The position numbers were made by a program, and so were the translations under genes. A DNA stretch of 64,000 nt. It comes from Chrysomallon squamiferum. Taxonomy: Eukaryota > Mollusca > Gastropoda > Neomphalida > Peltospiridae. The notes under the pieces were generated by a model. That model had not been told where the DNA came from. It saw nothing but the letters and a program-made list of their open reading frames with translations, and did not search any database. The DNA is taken from NCBI GenBank assembly GCA_012295275.1, contig CM022677.1, forward strand, positions 11,037,983 to 11,101,982. Reading direction: 5' to 3'. Shown here one piece after another: positions 50,401-61,117 of this stretch (position 1 is the stretch's first letter; each line of letters opens with the position of its first letter).

Positions 50401-51288
50401 GACTGGAAGCCATTTGCATTATTCTCGTTGATACTTCCTCCATCATTGCTTTTGTCCGATCATCTTCTTACACAGAAATGAAAAGAAAAAAAAACAAAAA
50501 CAAAAAAACGTTCAAATGTCTTTACACTTTCTGGAATTTGGTATTTTCAACAAATTCCTAGAAATTTGTTATGACAAGCCAAAACTATGTTTCATTATGA
50601 GTCCAGATATATTATATTATTGTTTTTATTATTCATTAAAAGAAAGGAAGAACAGCAAACTCACACTAAATATTATTTAATAAAGACCACTGACCTGATG
50701 ACATTAATCTGGTGTCTGTCTGTTTTCTTCATCAGCTCTGCAATGACGTGTGAAGTTCAGTGACGCGTTCCTCTAGAATCACTAAAATATTTGAAGTTTT
50801 GAATGGTTTTTGGATATAACAGTCTTATAGACAAATTAAAAAACATACAGTCTAAATTCTCTTAGTATTCAAAATAACAACAGACTTTTTTTTATGAATT
50901 TGTATTAGTATATACTGTATTTATTGAACCTATGTATTCTTTGTTTTATTGTCTGCTTAAGAAAACATCATAAATAAATAATCAAATAAATGCATAAATA
51001 ACCAAATAAGGCAGAAAGTAAATATATAATAAATAAAACTTTTTAAATTTAAATTTGGTCATCAGATTAACGTAAATATTTTCTAAATCTTTTCCACGAA
51101 GATAGCCAGAGTAGCTGTAAATCATCACCAAGAGTTATTGCCAAACACGTTATTTTCTAGTCAGGCTATATTCTTAGAATAACAACATTAAAATGCAGGT
51201 GGAGATTTAATTTCAGGCTAATGCTAGGACAAAAAAAAAAAAAAAATCATTTCTTACCTGATCTTTTTCGGCTGTTACTTGTGCCAAC
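44189..51288 (-). CDS. MCC: MCC orthologue (mutated in colorectal cancers), multi-exon
   Basis: MCC is a cytoplasmic coiled-coil scaffold linked in vertebrates to Wnt/beta-catenin signalling, cell polarity and PDZ partners. In order, exons at 51258-51288 (weak), 50695-50781, 50390-50466 (weak), 49668-49914, 49084-49191, 48443-48532, 47508-47756, 46841-47024, 45916-46141, 45276-45455 and 44189-44410 encode recognisable MCC segments. Diagnostic stretches are LMGKYESNNTALQLAINYSD, HPWKDLSSNS, FTKLDEQRLLEYIQSLKNDR, QRLDLENAVLMQELMAMK and IRHQQSAEFVNDLK. The phases from 49668 to 48443 and from 47508 to 44189 agree across introns. An exon is apparently missing between 48443 and 47756, because the phases do not meet and the matching vertebrate segment is absent. 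The N-terminal exon(s) lie upstream of 51.3 kb or were not found. Single-base frame breaks occur at about 50745, 49770 and 44305-44310. Confidence 0.92.
45276..45455 (-). CDS. MCC: MCC exon
   Basis: The acceptor TTTTTCAG is strong. It reads EEKAELKAQNYLMEKEKRAL, ELRLSGKESQEQAYRVQIEH and LKCEISEHQQRLGRDGKHKH. The donor is set at GTGATT because this keeps phase 0 into the next exon; it is a weak site and the true end could differ. Confidence 0.85.
45916..46141 (-). CDS. MCC: MCC exon
   Basis: It reads SSTASSVDPDFTKLDEQRLL, LKNDRAAVRMTVMELESLHF and QRLDLENAVLMQELMAMK before GTCAGT. Two tandem acceptors 9 bases apart (46141 and 46150) both keep the frame, so three residues may be alternative. 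Confidence 0.95.
46841..47024 (-). CDS. MCC: MCC exon
   Basis: The acceptor is AATTTCAG and the donor GTGATG. It reads KECEGQVEVMSILQRAHLSR, then AQHLLHKLDRSCGVHTTPCT and HPWKDLSSNSRTA. Phases fit both neighbours. It matches vertebrate MLKRAHDCRKTAE...LMKLDGSCG...PWESLSSNS. Confidence 0.93.
47508..47756 (-). CDS. MCC: MCC exon, central conserved region
   Basis: It reads VKEFEIEFERLQRKI, then ERLTVLMGKYESNNTALQLA and INYSDQMIEVYEVLCVLLES, ending AAGLGSLG before GTAAGT. It is very close to vertebrate MCC. It seems about a dozen residues shorter between ERLxxxI and the MLVGKYESN-type motif, comparing from memory. The acceptor (ACTGAAG) is poor. Confidence 0.92.
48443..48532 (-). CDS. MCC: MCC exon
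   Basis: 90 bases, phase 0 at both ends, acceptor AATTCACAG and donor GTAAAT. It reads FPVAKIAELKKLKMCAGDRQ then ILVAEITSLG, matching vertebrate IPIAKIAERVKL...DRPVLGSEISSIG. Confidence 0.9.
48851..49100. repeat. 76-bp tandem repeat overlapping an MCC exon-intron border
   Basis: 'tatacctctc' starts at 48851, 48927 and 49003, with a diverged unit at 49079, 76 apart. Each unit carries 'tacctctcttctgtgttagg', a copy of the MCC exon end and donor (compare 49,081-49,100). This gives a ladder of extra donor-like sites: minus-strand GAGAG before GTATAA. Confidence 0.9.
49084..49191 (-). CDS. MCC: MCC exon (Ser/Thr/Pro-rich linker)
   Basis: 108 bases, phase 0 at both ends. It reads LKVLQDKLPLTDLSSSPMNN then QTSTPTKSQVNPNTRE, paralleling vertebrate RELQTRLQS...SPGRLTSTNRPINPSTGE. 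The donor side (GTGTAA) lies in the last unit of a 76-bp tandem repeat. Confidence 0.88.
49668..49914 (-). CDS. MCC: MCC exon with a one-base break
   Basis: The acceptor is TTTTTAAAAATAG and the donor GTAACT. The first frame is DEINAKCSRVVTELESAIAE then RKDFPLHDVDRNFVQ, matching the vertebrate DLNSELQRVLTGLENVV...GRK region. The second frame, after a missing base near 49768-49773, is ALQEQIGRQEIELTQLCSHI then EYINDDREKLKRK, which leads in phase 0 into the next exon. The 247-base length becomes phase-consistent if one base is restored. Confidence 0.8.
50390..50466 (-). CDS. MCC: Possible MCC exon
   Basis: It reads DDRTKAMMEEVSTRIMQMAS then SLRDL before GTAATC. It is heptad-like and open, but its entry phase does not fit the 50,695 exon and its exit phase does not fit the 49,668 exon, so an exon or base is missing, or this is not an exon. 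Confidence 0.4.
50695..50781 (-). CDS. MCC: MCC N-terminal coiled-coil exon with a one-base break
   Basis: The acceptor is ATATTTTAG and the donor GTCAGT. It reads ILEERVTELHT, then after one missing base near 50744-50746, IAELMKKTDRHQINVI. Vertebrate MCC has EERITELH...IAELNKKIDRLQ, so both halves belong to the same helix and the shift is a lesion or error. Confidence 0.75.
51258..51288 (-). CDS. MCC: MCC possible micro-exon
   Basis: A 31-base interval lies between 'ttttaaaacaacag' and GTAAGA. In phase with the next exon it reads VGTSNSRKRS leading into VILEERVTELH, similar in spacing to vertebrate MCC before EERITELH. Too short to be sure. Confidence 0.35.
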
Positions 51289-51492
51289 CTGTTGTTTTAA
51301 AACATGTTATTTTTGAATGTTTGTGATTCAGTCTATTTTATCATTCCTAAAGCTAATTAATGAAAAAAAATATCGATAATAATAATAATAATAATAATAT
51401 CACAAATAGTGATAATAAACTAAATATTTAAAAATAAAATACATACGTACATGTATAAGTTGTTGTTACTGCTCTTGTTACTTTAAAACGCA

Positions 51493-51523
<31 letters not shown>

Positions 51524-51943
51524 ATGATTTGTATTGTAATCTATTTTATAAAACTCAGCTATAAATACTACTTGCTATTATTTGTATTAGCTATTACAAC
51601 TACTTTTGCTACTAAGAATAACTGTAATTAATCATGTACGAGCAGTATGTCAGTAAGGAACAGAACATAAATAATCAGAATAAAACAAAATATGAATGCA
51701 ATTAAATAAAACAACAAAAGAACGATCGTCAATATATTGTTATTCATTATTACAAATATTCAGCTAAATTACTCAAAAAAATTAAAGTTGATTCTTGTGA
51801 CAAGATTCTATATCGTAGTGTTTAATAAGTTATTTTCGATTATCTGCCCTTGAAAACATCGCATTGTTTAATAATTTATTTTCGATTATCTGCCCTTTAA
51901 AATTATGCAAAAACGCAGACGACAAAACATTTTAGAAGCCAAA

Positions 51944-52215
51944 TTACAAACATGTACTTCAAAGTATATAAAGAAAGAAAGAAAGAAAAAGTACTGTAGC
52001 ATTACCTGAATATACAAAGAAATCAACTTTTCATGATTCTTAGAAACTACATTTATTTGCAAAATCCATAAATAACAAATACCGCAAATAACAGCAGAAA
52101 TCCCGCACCCCGCAAAAAAAACAACAAAAAAACTGTGTTTTCTTCATATTCCTCTCCAAACTCCTCTGTCATGTCCTCCAAGTTTTACATTAAATGCAAA
52201 AGCTGCTTTCGATAA
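51944..52215 (-). repeat. Third copy of the P4HA-associated flank
   Basis: 51,944-52,110 matches 2,628-2,820 directly, and therefore arm B inversely. 52,140-52,215 is the inverted match of 27,010-27,080, the end of P4HA copy 1. Together with the P4HA remnant at 53.5-54.06 kb this makes a third, rearranged copy of the same unit. Confidence 0.75.
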
Positions 52216-52290
52216 CAGCAGCAAAAGATTTAATGTGTTTGCCACTTTAAGATAAAAGTTTGTTTGTATCGTCAGTCGATTCAGATTTTT

Positions 52291-52335
<45 letters not shown>

Positions 52336-52596
52336 TCATATATTCATGACGTAACCAATACAGTTTGTATACTTACAACAAACCGGCCATCTGAAATGTT
52401 CGAAGATAATTTATGCAATGTACAGCGAGTACTGACATTTATTATAATTCTGTAAAATAAAAATGAATTAGGAAAATATCGAATCGCATGTTACCTCAAT
52501 GTGGTGAATTTTATACATTGTTTTTGTTATACATTTTAAACAAGCAAAAAAACAAGCAAACAGTCTATTTTAACACAGTGAATTAATAAGTAATGT

Positions 52597-52637
<41 letters not shown>

Positions 52638-53465
52638 TTGCCACTTTCTAATATAAGTGTACTTCTTTGTTGACCTCATTGTTTAACGCATCATATACGA
52701 AATGACAATTTACATCTACAATGGACAGCTAATATATATATATATGATTTAAGTTATTACAAGCAGCGTAACCCATTATTGACTACCGATAATAAAAATT
52801 TGCTGTGCATATCAAAAGAGATTTGTCGACGTTTGGCTGAAATAAGTAGACACTGGTAAATTTAATACTTTAAACGTACGGACCTATGAAAAATAACAAT
52901 TTAAAAAAAAAAATTATTATAAATATTCACATACAGCATATTTGATTATTTTGTTGTTGTTTTATTATTATTATTTTTAGTAAATAAATAAATTAATTAA
53001 TTAAACAATCCTTTAAAATATATCTCCTTTTACAAGTTAAAACGATCTTTAAGAACAAAGAATTAACTAGTGTAACAGATGTTACAATGAGCAAGCATGT
53101 TTATATAGGTTTGTCGTTGTATCTTATGTCTAAAGGCATAGTGTAGCATTTGCAATGATTCTAAGGCCTTGAAGAAAATCGAGAGACAAGAGGACGTAAT
53201 TATTATATTTTGAACGAGAGTAATCATTTACACAAACAGGCATCTTTGAAAAATACTGCGGAATTAACCAAGAAAGAAAGAAGGGATGAAAAAAAAAAAT
53301 AAATAAAAGAAATAAAAATAAAGGAAATCAATAAAATCCAATAACATATACTTTTACTATATATTTTATTATTTATTTATTATTTTAAATAAATGCCTAT
53401 GGAAAATATTTACAAACAACAAATTAATCTATAAGCAAGAAATCTCTTTCTAGGGCCTGCGCACA
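52216..53465. other. AT-rich, no supported gene
   Basis: AAT run at 52,294-52,333 and GT/GA at 52,600-52,636. Nothing coding was recognised. Confidence 0.6.
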
Positions 53466-54040
53466 TTAAAAGTTGCATCGTGTTTCATTTATTCTTCTGG
53501 ATTTGTGGAACATGGTCGCTTGAATACACTGTTGCACCTCCTTCTTCATATAGTTTAACCACGTGGCAATTCTGTTTTCACCGGAAGAATACGCTATGTT
53601 GAAATAATCAGTATGAGCCGTGAACTGTCCGCCTATTCCATAGTTTGCCACCTGAAGTGGTTCTGAAGCTTTCATTGAAAGACCTGTGATTGCTTCAATT
53701 CGTTTCTAACTTGTCGCGTCTACTTCTATGAAACCTCTTCCTAGACATGTATGTTTGTTAATTCTTTTCTCAGATTTGATATTTTTTCCACAGTGATTGA
53801 TTTTAGATGGTTGTAAAAGTGGCAAAGAAACTGTTTTAATGTCTTCAATTGCAGCATCACTGATACAATCATGATAGAGAACAATTTTTGGTGAGAAATG
53901 CAGAATCTCTTCTTTAGCAGGCTTAAGAATTAAAAGCGGATTTTTGTTGTTGTAATGGTAGCGACATTTCAGACGATGTTTCTGTCGTATTTTAATAACG
54001 TCTTCACAAGGACAGAGAGCATTATTATTATTATTGTTGT
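53466..54040 (-). pseudogene. P4HA-like: Broken prolyl 4-hydroxylase alpha fragment, copy 2
   Basis: The minus frame begins after an AAC/AAT run: ALCPCEDVIKIRQKHRLKCR (CRGE has become CPCE), then YHYNNKNPLLILKPAKEEIL and FSPKIVLYHDCISDAAIEDI. It passes into RINKHTCLGRGFIEVDATS and meets TAG (about 53,709-53,707). Immediately after, still in frame, it reads KRIEAITGL and KASEPLQVANYGIGGQFTAH then TDYF. HTD supplies the proximal His-x-Asp iron ligands. After NRIATWLNYM the frame is lost; the next frame gives GGATVYSSD, the usual GGATVF strand. The distal His and 2-oxoglutarate-binding Lys are missing. The segments run together without introns, suggesting either a retrocopy or a single-exon paralogue now dead. 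Confidence 0.88.
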
Positions 54041-55279
54041 TGTTGTTGTTGTTAAAGCTTAAAAAATTGGTATAAAGAAAAAACATAATAAAATACACAT
54101 AAAACTATGAAACAACAACAACAACAAAAAATAAAAATAAAAATAAAAACAGCTTGGGTAAGTAAACATTGTCTGCAATTTATACTCCGATCTACCAATA
54201 CAGTAAACAGTTTAATAAACAAGACAGAAACTTTACAAACTATTACAAATAAACAGTGGAAATCAAACGTAAATAAAGAGAAAAGTTCACTGAGGTGTTT
54301 ACGAAACCGATATAGAAGAGTTTTAATAAAAAGCTCAGTAACAGAGAGGGTGAGACATTCCACAATGAAAGAATAAATCTAGTCTGACGGTGTTAGTCTC
54401 TAGGTCAACCAGTCCCTGGCTACCTAGATACATTCCACAGTATTAGCTCAAAAACAAAATTATAAAACAAATAACAAAAATATACAAAGCTTTTATAATA
54501 TTTAAAAGATAAATCGTTTCGAGTAAAACATCTGTTAACAAGATAGACCTTAAGTGAAAACATTTATTTTAGAAGTTGTTGTTGTTGTTGTTGTTATTGT
54601 TATATATTTTCCTCGCTTGCATAAATAAATAAACAAAAAGAAGAAGTTATTAATAAATTACATTATTTGCTTCTAAAATTTATTTTTGTTATTATTATTT
54701 ATTATTTCTTCATAATGAGTGTATGCGCTATATAGGAACGACATTTCTGCTATAATATGTGCATCAGATATGTTTTAATGATGGCTGCTGCATTATGGAC
54801 TAAAGACCTAATTACTGAATGTGTGGTTGAGGAATGCACTAACACTGTGTGGATGGATGGATGTTTGTAAGCATGCGTGGAGAGACTGGTGGATGGAGGA
54901 GTAGAGAGATTTCTGATAAATTAATGCTTGAAAGGAAAGATTGTGACATGAAAATATCGGCTAGAAATGTGATTGATGTAGGATGAAATACATAAATATC
55001 TGGATACATATTTAACAGCAAGAGAGACAGAGAGAGACAGACAGAGACAGAGCCAGAGTATGAGCTGTTATAAATCTACAGAAACAAGTCAGTATTCCTG
55101 TCTCCCTCACTATTTTAATTTTTGCTCGTTAATATCAGTAATTACTCTTCAAAAAAAAAAAATAATAATAAATATCTTTTGTAAAGTGTAAAAAGTCAAT
55201 AGAAAATAATAAGAAAAAATAAGCAGCATATAATTTCCTTGCCATACCGGTTTCTATAAATTTCCATTTCTATTTTTCT
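54041..55279. other. No supported gene
   Basis: AAC-rich sequence at 54,030-54,130. A frame at 54,107-54,376 (+) and its minus shadow have no recognisable motif. 54,850-54,900 has 'ggatggatggatg', and 55,020-55,060 is GACA-rich. Confidence 0.55.
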
Positions 55280-56870
55280 GTTTTTCAATCTCTGTATTCA
55301 TCCAGCACTGTAATTGTCTTTCTGACTCTCTGTCTGTCTGTTCATCTATTCATCTATTCTTCTCTTTCTGTAAATATGTAAATTTGTCAACACTGTGGGT
55401 CTGTTCATCAGTCTCTCTGTTAAACTTACAGATATTAAAACCTTCAGTCTGTTTCTCCAGCTGTCTGTCCATCTAATCAGTCTAGCTATCTATGTGTTTG
55501 TTTCTATCTATCTCTCTTTCTCTCTCTCAGTCTCTCTTTAGACTGTTCAGTATTTGGACATATTTGTCACTCTAATCTGTGTCTCTAACTGTACGAATCA
55601 GTTATTCTGTTCATTAATCTTTCTCTCGCTATCTGCGTGTTTGTCTGCCTGTTCACTCTGTGTTTCTGTATGTTAGTCTAACCAATCAGCCTTATTATAA
55701 CATCTACAATCCATGTAACCATGCTTTTCACTATCTATCTGTCAACCTATCTGTCTATCTATCAACCTGTCTCTTTATCATTCATCATCAATTCATCTAT
55801 ATAGTGAATATCTCTCTATCACTTGTTTCTCTCTCTGACTTTATCACTTCTATGTCTCTCTTCCGATAAATGTGTCATTTCTATGTCTCTCTACACATAC
55901 CTGTATCCCAAATCACTCTCTGCCTAAATGTCAATTACCTGTCTGTGTCTCTCCACCTATATCTGTCACTTGTCACTTTCGCTATATCCTTAATACTTGT
56001 CTATATTAGACTCTATATATCGTCACTTTTTTCTGTCTCTCCACCTATATCTCTATCACTTGTCTCTGTCTCTATCTACACCTATATCTCTATCCCATGA
56101 CTTTCTCTATCTATATCTCTTTATTTATATCTTCATTATTTCTCTCTGTCTCTCTAACTATGTCTGTCCCATGACTAAGCCTTCCTACGTATTATCTTCT
56201 CTATCATTTGGCTCTGCTTCTCGCTATCTTTACCTGTATCACATCTGTCCATCTACGTTTCTATCTATCTCTCTATCTGTATCTTTATCTCGTTCTGTAC
56301 TTTGATAACGTCTGTCTCTGAACCATATCTCTATCACTTCTCTGTGTCTACATATATTGCTATTGCTTGTTTCTGATTCTGTACACGCATGTCAAGTACT
56401 TGTACATCTCTCTACCATTATCTCTATCACTTGCCTTTCTCTCTATATTTATAATTATCATTTGTCTCCATGTCTCAACTTATATCTCTATCAAAGTCTG
56501 CCTAATCTTTATCTCTATCATTTGTCGTTCTACCTATATCTTTGACTTGTCTACTACTCTTTACCTACATCACTAATACGTGTCTCTGACTCTCTATCTA
56601 TATCTCTATCGCATGCCTCGCTGTACCCGTATCTCTGTACCCGTGTCTCTTGTCTAACCACATCTGTCCATCCAATGAATCAGACTATCAATCATTTGTT
56701 TGCCTCTACTTATATCTCTATCACTTGTCTCTGTCTCTCTATCTTTATCTCTATCATCTTTTTTCTCTCTACCTTTATCTATCATTTTTCCGTGACTCTT
56801 TAGCTATATCTCTATCATTTGTCTCCTTCTCTTAACAATAACTTATCTGTATCATTATTAATTATCTTTT
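55280..56870. repeat. Long degenerate TCTA/TCTG-rich pyrimidine tract
   Basis: About 1.6 kb of pyrimidine-rich plus strand. 'ctatatctctatcacttgtc' and close variants recur many times (for example near 56,044, 56,418 and 56,710), so it behaves as a decayed minisatellite on a TCTA background. All plus-strand frames here (55,660-56,835) are Tyr/Leu/Ser translations of the repeat. Confidence 0.85.
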
Positions 56871-58115
56871 GATGTGTTCACATAGATTAGAGTTATGTCC
56901 CTTACGTGATATGTACTCACTGATCAAAGTAAAAATGACCTCAATTAGAGTTATCTCCCTTTAGTGATATGTGTTCCCAAACATAGATTAGTACTAAATT
57001 TATTAGTTTTACAGACACTGGAACAATAATAATAATGAGAAAAAGAATTAAAGAAAAAAGGAAATAAAGAAAAATGAGAAAAGCATTAATGATACTACTA
57101 CTGATATTACTACTATTAATAATAATAACAATAATAAATAATAAAATAATAATAATAATGATAATAACAATAACAGTTAATAAATAATTAAATAATAACA
57201 TAATCAGTAACAAACTGAGCTGATGTGGAACTGTTGTTATCATCTGAAATGTTGAGTTTTTCTTTTGACTCCAGGTGATGTTCCTTCTGTCAGTTTTGTA
57301 TACTTTTAACATTTTTTATTATAATATTTAACAAGATGAGAAATGTAATAATCACAGTTTGTCTCACTTTGTCTGATCTTGTCTGTAGTTTTCTTACTCT
57401 TGTCTCTTCTTATCTGTAGTTTTCTTGCACTTGTCTCTTCTTATCTGTAGTTTTCTTGCACTTTGCTGGAGTTTCTCAGTTCTGAAATTATAACAACAAC
57501 AACATAGTACAACATCTATAACAAAAATAAAAATGATAACAGCTGCTATTGTAATAATTACATGTAACCATAAATGTTATTGTATAAACTGTTACTAAAT
57601 ACTATTTATTTACTACTAAGACCACTGTTATGGGTAATAGCAACCACACTAATACTACTACTGCTACAACTGTAGGAACAATAATAATAATTACAAATTA
57701 GTTGAGAACAAAGAAAAAGAGTTTAAAAATTACCAATATCAACAATAATAATAATAATAATAACTATAATAATAATAAATATAAAAATAATATTATAATA
57801 ATAATAACAACAATAACAATAATTACAACGGTAATAATAAAAATAACAGTAGTAATAACAGTATTAATAATAATAACAATAATGATAATAATAAAAACAA
57901 TAACTTCAGAAATATACTTCAGAATCAAACATTATTTCTTACATGTAAACACATCAACTCACTTTCAGAAATGTTCTTTTCCTAGATTATATAGTATAGT
58001 GATTCTATACGTGAAGAAAATTCATTGTGGAATTTCAATTTTGTCTGCATCCAAAATATATATAAAAATTTTCATAGTTGTAAATGTTTTATATATATAT
58101 CTATATATCTATAGA

Positions 58116-58146
<31 letters not shown>

Positions 58147-58269
58147 TTTTCAGACCTATATCAAACATTAGTAAATTCCTGGACAATACTAAGCAACTTA
58201 TTGGAGAGTGAGTTCTAAGCTTTGTGATTGGCTAATAATAAGATTAAAAACCAAACAAAAGAAAAAAAA
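56871..58269. other. AT-rich, no supported gene
   Basis: 'gatctt/tcttatctgtagttttcttgcact' is repeated in tandem at 57,385-57,465. AAT-rich sequence lies at 57,100-57,190 and 57,740-57,900, and TA at 58,095-58,138. Confidence 0.6.
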
Positions 58270-58650
58270 CAAACAAAAAAACTCATCGATTTATAATTAG
58301 TATATTTTAATAAGGTTGTTATGTTCCTTTATTTATTTTATTTGTTTTGAACTTTATTAATTTATTTTTGTTATTATTATTATTATTTTTTTTTTAGTGT
58401 TGTATTTGTGGATAAATGCGGGATGATTATCGGGCTTACGGATTTACTGTTTTATTTGATGTTCGATGAATCTCATACAGAATTGGTGTAATCGCATAAT
58501 GATCCAACAAAAAGTTGCTTAAAGCATTTCATTTTGTGCGGGAGACAGGTATTATTATTTTTTTGTTTTATTTAATTGTAATTTACATGTCAAAGCCAAG
58601 TGATGGCAGCCATCTTATTTCGGAACAATAATTATTTATTTATCAATTTA
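58270..58650 (+). repeat. Second copy of the 1.17-1.43 kb segment
   Basis: Same order of phrases as 1,175-1,425, with an insertion of about 90 bases between the 'cacagaattg' and 'agccatctt' parts. Confidence 0.7.
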
Positions 58651-59373
58651 TTGGTTTATTGATTTTTTTTGATTTTTTTTTCAAAAGACACTCGATTAAT
58701 TTTTTTTTTTAAATAAACTGATAAAAGTGTTAAAAGAAAATATGCTAATTTTGTTTGACAGGTTGTTTTCTGTCTGTTCATTTATTATTTATTTTTTAAA
58801 TTGCTGACTTGCTCTATACATTATTAAACATTTTTAAATGATTTTTTAACCATATTAAAGGTTGTAATGGGTGGGGCCCTATCTGCTTTCATATTATTTA
58901 ACCTAAATATCTATATAGCTGTATGTTAACATCTAAAACAAGTAATGAGGAATACAAAAATAAGAAAAATATGATCAGGTTATTTCGTATGTAGACACTG
59001 TAAAATATTAATAAACTGATTTGTTACAATAATATTTAACAAACACACTCACACACACAGACATACATAATTTGTAATCATAATCACAAGAGATATTAAT
59101 ACACTATTGTACACTACTGAAATGATTTTTTTTTAAAGTTTGTGTATATATGCCATAGGAGTCTTAAATGCAAATAAAATGTTCAACTGATACATTATAA
59201 ACCTATGAATGTCCAAGGTCTGAATTATGTCGATTATGTGTATTTCTTATGTATTTCTTATTATTCTAAACCTAATGAAGTTTGATTTAATTTAATGTTG
59301 GAAATTGCATTTTGTAATACATTAATATTTTATGACACAGATTATATTTTATATCATGTACATTTCTCTCTGA

Positions 59374-59422
<49 letters not shown>

Positions 59423-59439
59423 CCATTCATATAGATGTG
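58651..59439. other. AT-rich, no supported gene
   Basis: AC run at 59,386-59,420. No coding signal. Confidence 0.6.
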
Positions 59440-60170
59440 ATTACTTTGGTGTAAATTTTTCTACTTTAATTTAAAAGAAGATGCATTATATTTTATGAGT
59501 ACTTTAAAATGTTTACCATTATTTTTACTAGACTGGAACTGGCAGTAGCAAGGAGGATCTCCTGTACACGCGAGATGTAGACAATAAAACCTTGTAGACT
59601 TTCTCACAGAGCTGTTCTTCTGGTTTGAAATGATAAAACTGACAGACAGGACAGCTGCTGAATGGTTAGGAAGCAGAAAATAAGTTTTGAGAGAGTTTTT
59701 AATTTACGTTGCAAGGCCAAATTGTATTAAATCTTTTATTATTCAAATTTATGAAATGTATTTTAGTGGAAGAATTGGGATTTATAATATTCAGTTTTAG
59801 TGTACAGACCTTTGTACATATATTTGTATTACTTTAATAGAGGATTTCAGGCTTTAAAAGATTCTTTTATACTGGTCAGTATTTCATATACCAATAAAGA
59901 AAGTTAATATTAAAGGATCTTTAAATGAATACATCTGAGTTAAATTTCATCAGACAGTTTACATTGCAGGGTTATTATTTTTATTAATGTCAATTCAGCA
60001 TCTCACTATGGTAATGTGAGGTCAACTGTCACAAAATACCAAGTACCCATTAGCAACACAACAAAACATAGATTTCACAAAACAGAGTGGCAGTTCACCA
60101 GTACTCCAGAACTAAATAAATAAAACTCTACTCAGTAAGTATTCACTTAATTCATTTTGTTAAATTAATA
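59440..60170 (+). repeat. Third copy of the 17-18 kb gene-end block
   Basis: Direct match to parts of 17,290-18,480 (see that entry), ending at the SINE head. The CT-run portion of the 17 kb copy is absent. Confidence 0.75.
59532..59597 (+). CDS. Terminal-exon-like frame in the third copy
   Basis: After 'attatttttactag' it reads in phase 0 TGTGSSKEDLLYTRDVDNKT then Leu and TAG (59595-59597), with AATAAA at 59583-59588. The acceptor position equals that of the 17.4 and 42.0 kb copies, but the coding part has diverged completely after TGT. I found no matching penultimate exon upstream, so this is probably an orphan exon. Confidence 0.3.
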   Translation, partial: TGTGSSKEDLLYTRDVDNKTL

Positions 60171-60250
60171 GTGATGGATAGACTGGCTCAGTGGTTAGAG
60201 AGCATGGTCAACGTCTTTTGGGTTCAAGGATTAGTCCTGCATGGAGGACT
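60171..60250 (+). mobile_element. tRNA-derived SINE head
   Basis: A-box TGGCTCAGTGG is at 60184-60194 and a B-box-like GGTTCAAGGATTAGTCC at 60221-60237 (consensus GGTTCGANTCC with an insertion). Spacing fits a Pol III tRNA promoter. The truncated copy is at 18,480. Confidence 0.7.
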
Positions 60251-60483
60251 AATAAGGTTCTTTAACAATCTAGCTGATGATCTATGCCTGATATATCTAA
60301 GATTATATGTTTTCTGAGCAAAGAGGTACATTAGAAAAAGATTTTTGGTTGCTTGTTTAAAAGGCAGAAACAGGGTTACTTTTTCATTATCTGTATAGTT
60401 AGTTACCTTTTAAGGTATTAAAAACTAGTAAAGAAAACATGCTGTGTATGTTCTTAAATAAAATATTTTTTTCTTTATTTTAG

Positions 60484-61117
60484 AGCTGGTGTATTTTAGC
60501 AGTGCAATTAGTGATCAGCTTGAAGTAAGTGTTTATTAAATCAACAAATACAATGCTGCACTCTGTCAGACCAGTTGAGTTAATATTTAGTTAAGATGCT
60601 GTAAAGCTTCTGTTTACAGTGTAAATATACTGTCCTAGTTATCAATATTTTTATTTAATTCTTGTAACACATCTTTCCTTTCCTAATACATTATCTTTCG
60701 TTGCTACTTAAGTTTCATCCTGAAGAACATCTCATCAGACTGATGAACATGCTGGATCCAAAAGGTGTTGTTGAAAATAACTTTTACAAGATTCTGGATC
60801 ATAGCAATGCTAAATGGTAATAACTTAATGAATAAAAAAACACACCAAAACATACACATATGCACATTTATTGTTATATTATAGAATAATGTATCTCAGA
60901 TATTTTGAATTATTACAGTATTACCTTTACAGAATTTACTATTATTTGAATAATGTGTTTATCTATCACTTATCATTGTTTATGTTAAAACAAATAATTA
61001 TGTTAATTTCCGATTCCAAATCACAGTTATGCTGCCCAGTTCCATTGGAGAATGTGGATCATGATATTCAGTTAGTTTCAGAAGACCACTTTGAGTGTTT
61101 ACAGGACACTGATATTG
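60484..61117 (+). CDS. Three exons of an unrecognised gene
   Basis: Exon 60484-60524 (acceptor TTTATTTTAG, donor GTAAGT) encodes LVYFSSAISDQLE. Exon 60713-60816 (acceptor TACTTAAG, donor GTAATA) joins in phase 0 and encodes FHPEEHLIRLMNMLDPKGVV then ENNFYKILDHSNAK. Exon 61027-61117 (acceptor AAATCACAG, donor GTGAGT) is open in phase 0 as LCCPVPLENVDHDIQLVSED then HFECLQDTDI. The phase left by exon 2 instead gives CYAAQFHWRMWIMIFS and a stop, so one base may be lost at or near this junction. The protein looks soluble and mixed alpha/beta. I cannot name the family. The upstream start was not found; the SINE and duplicated block lie immediately 5'. Confidence 0.55.

Noticed and set aside
55660-56835. 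Series of overlapping Leu/Ser/Tyr-rich frames
   Set aside because: They follow the TCTA/TCTG repeat and appear in all plus frames.
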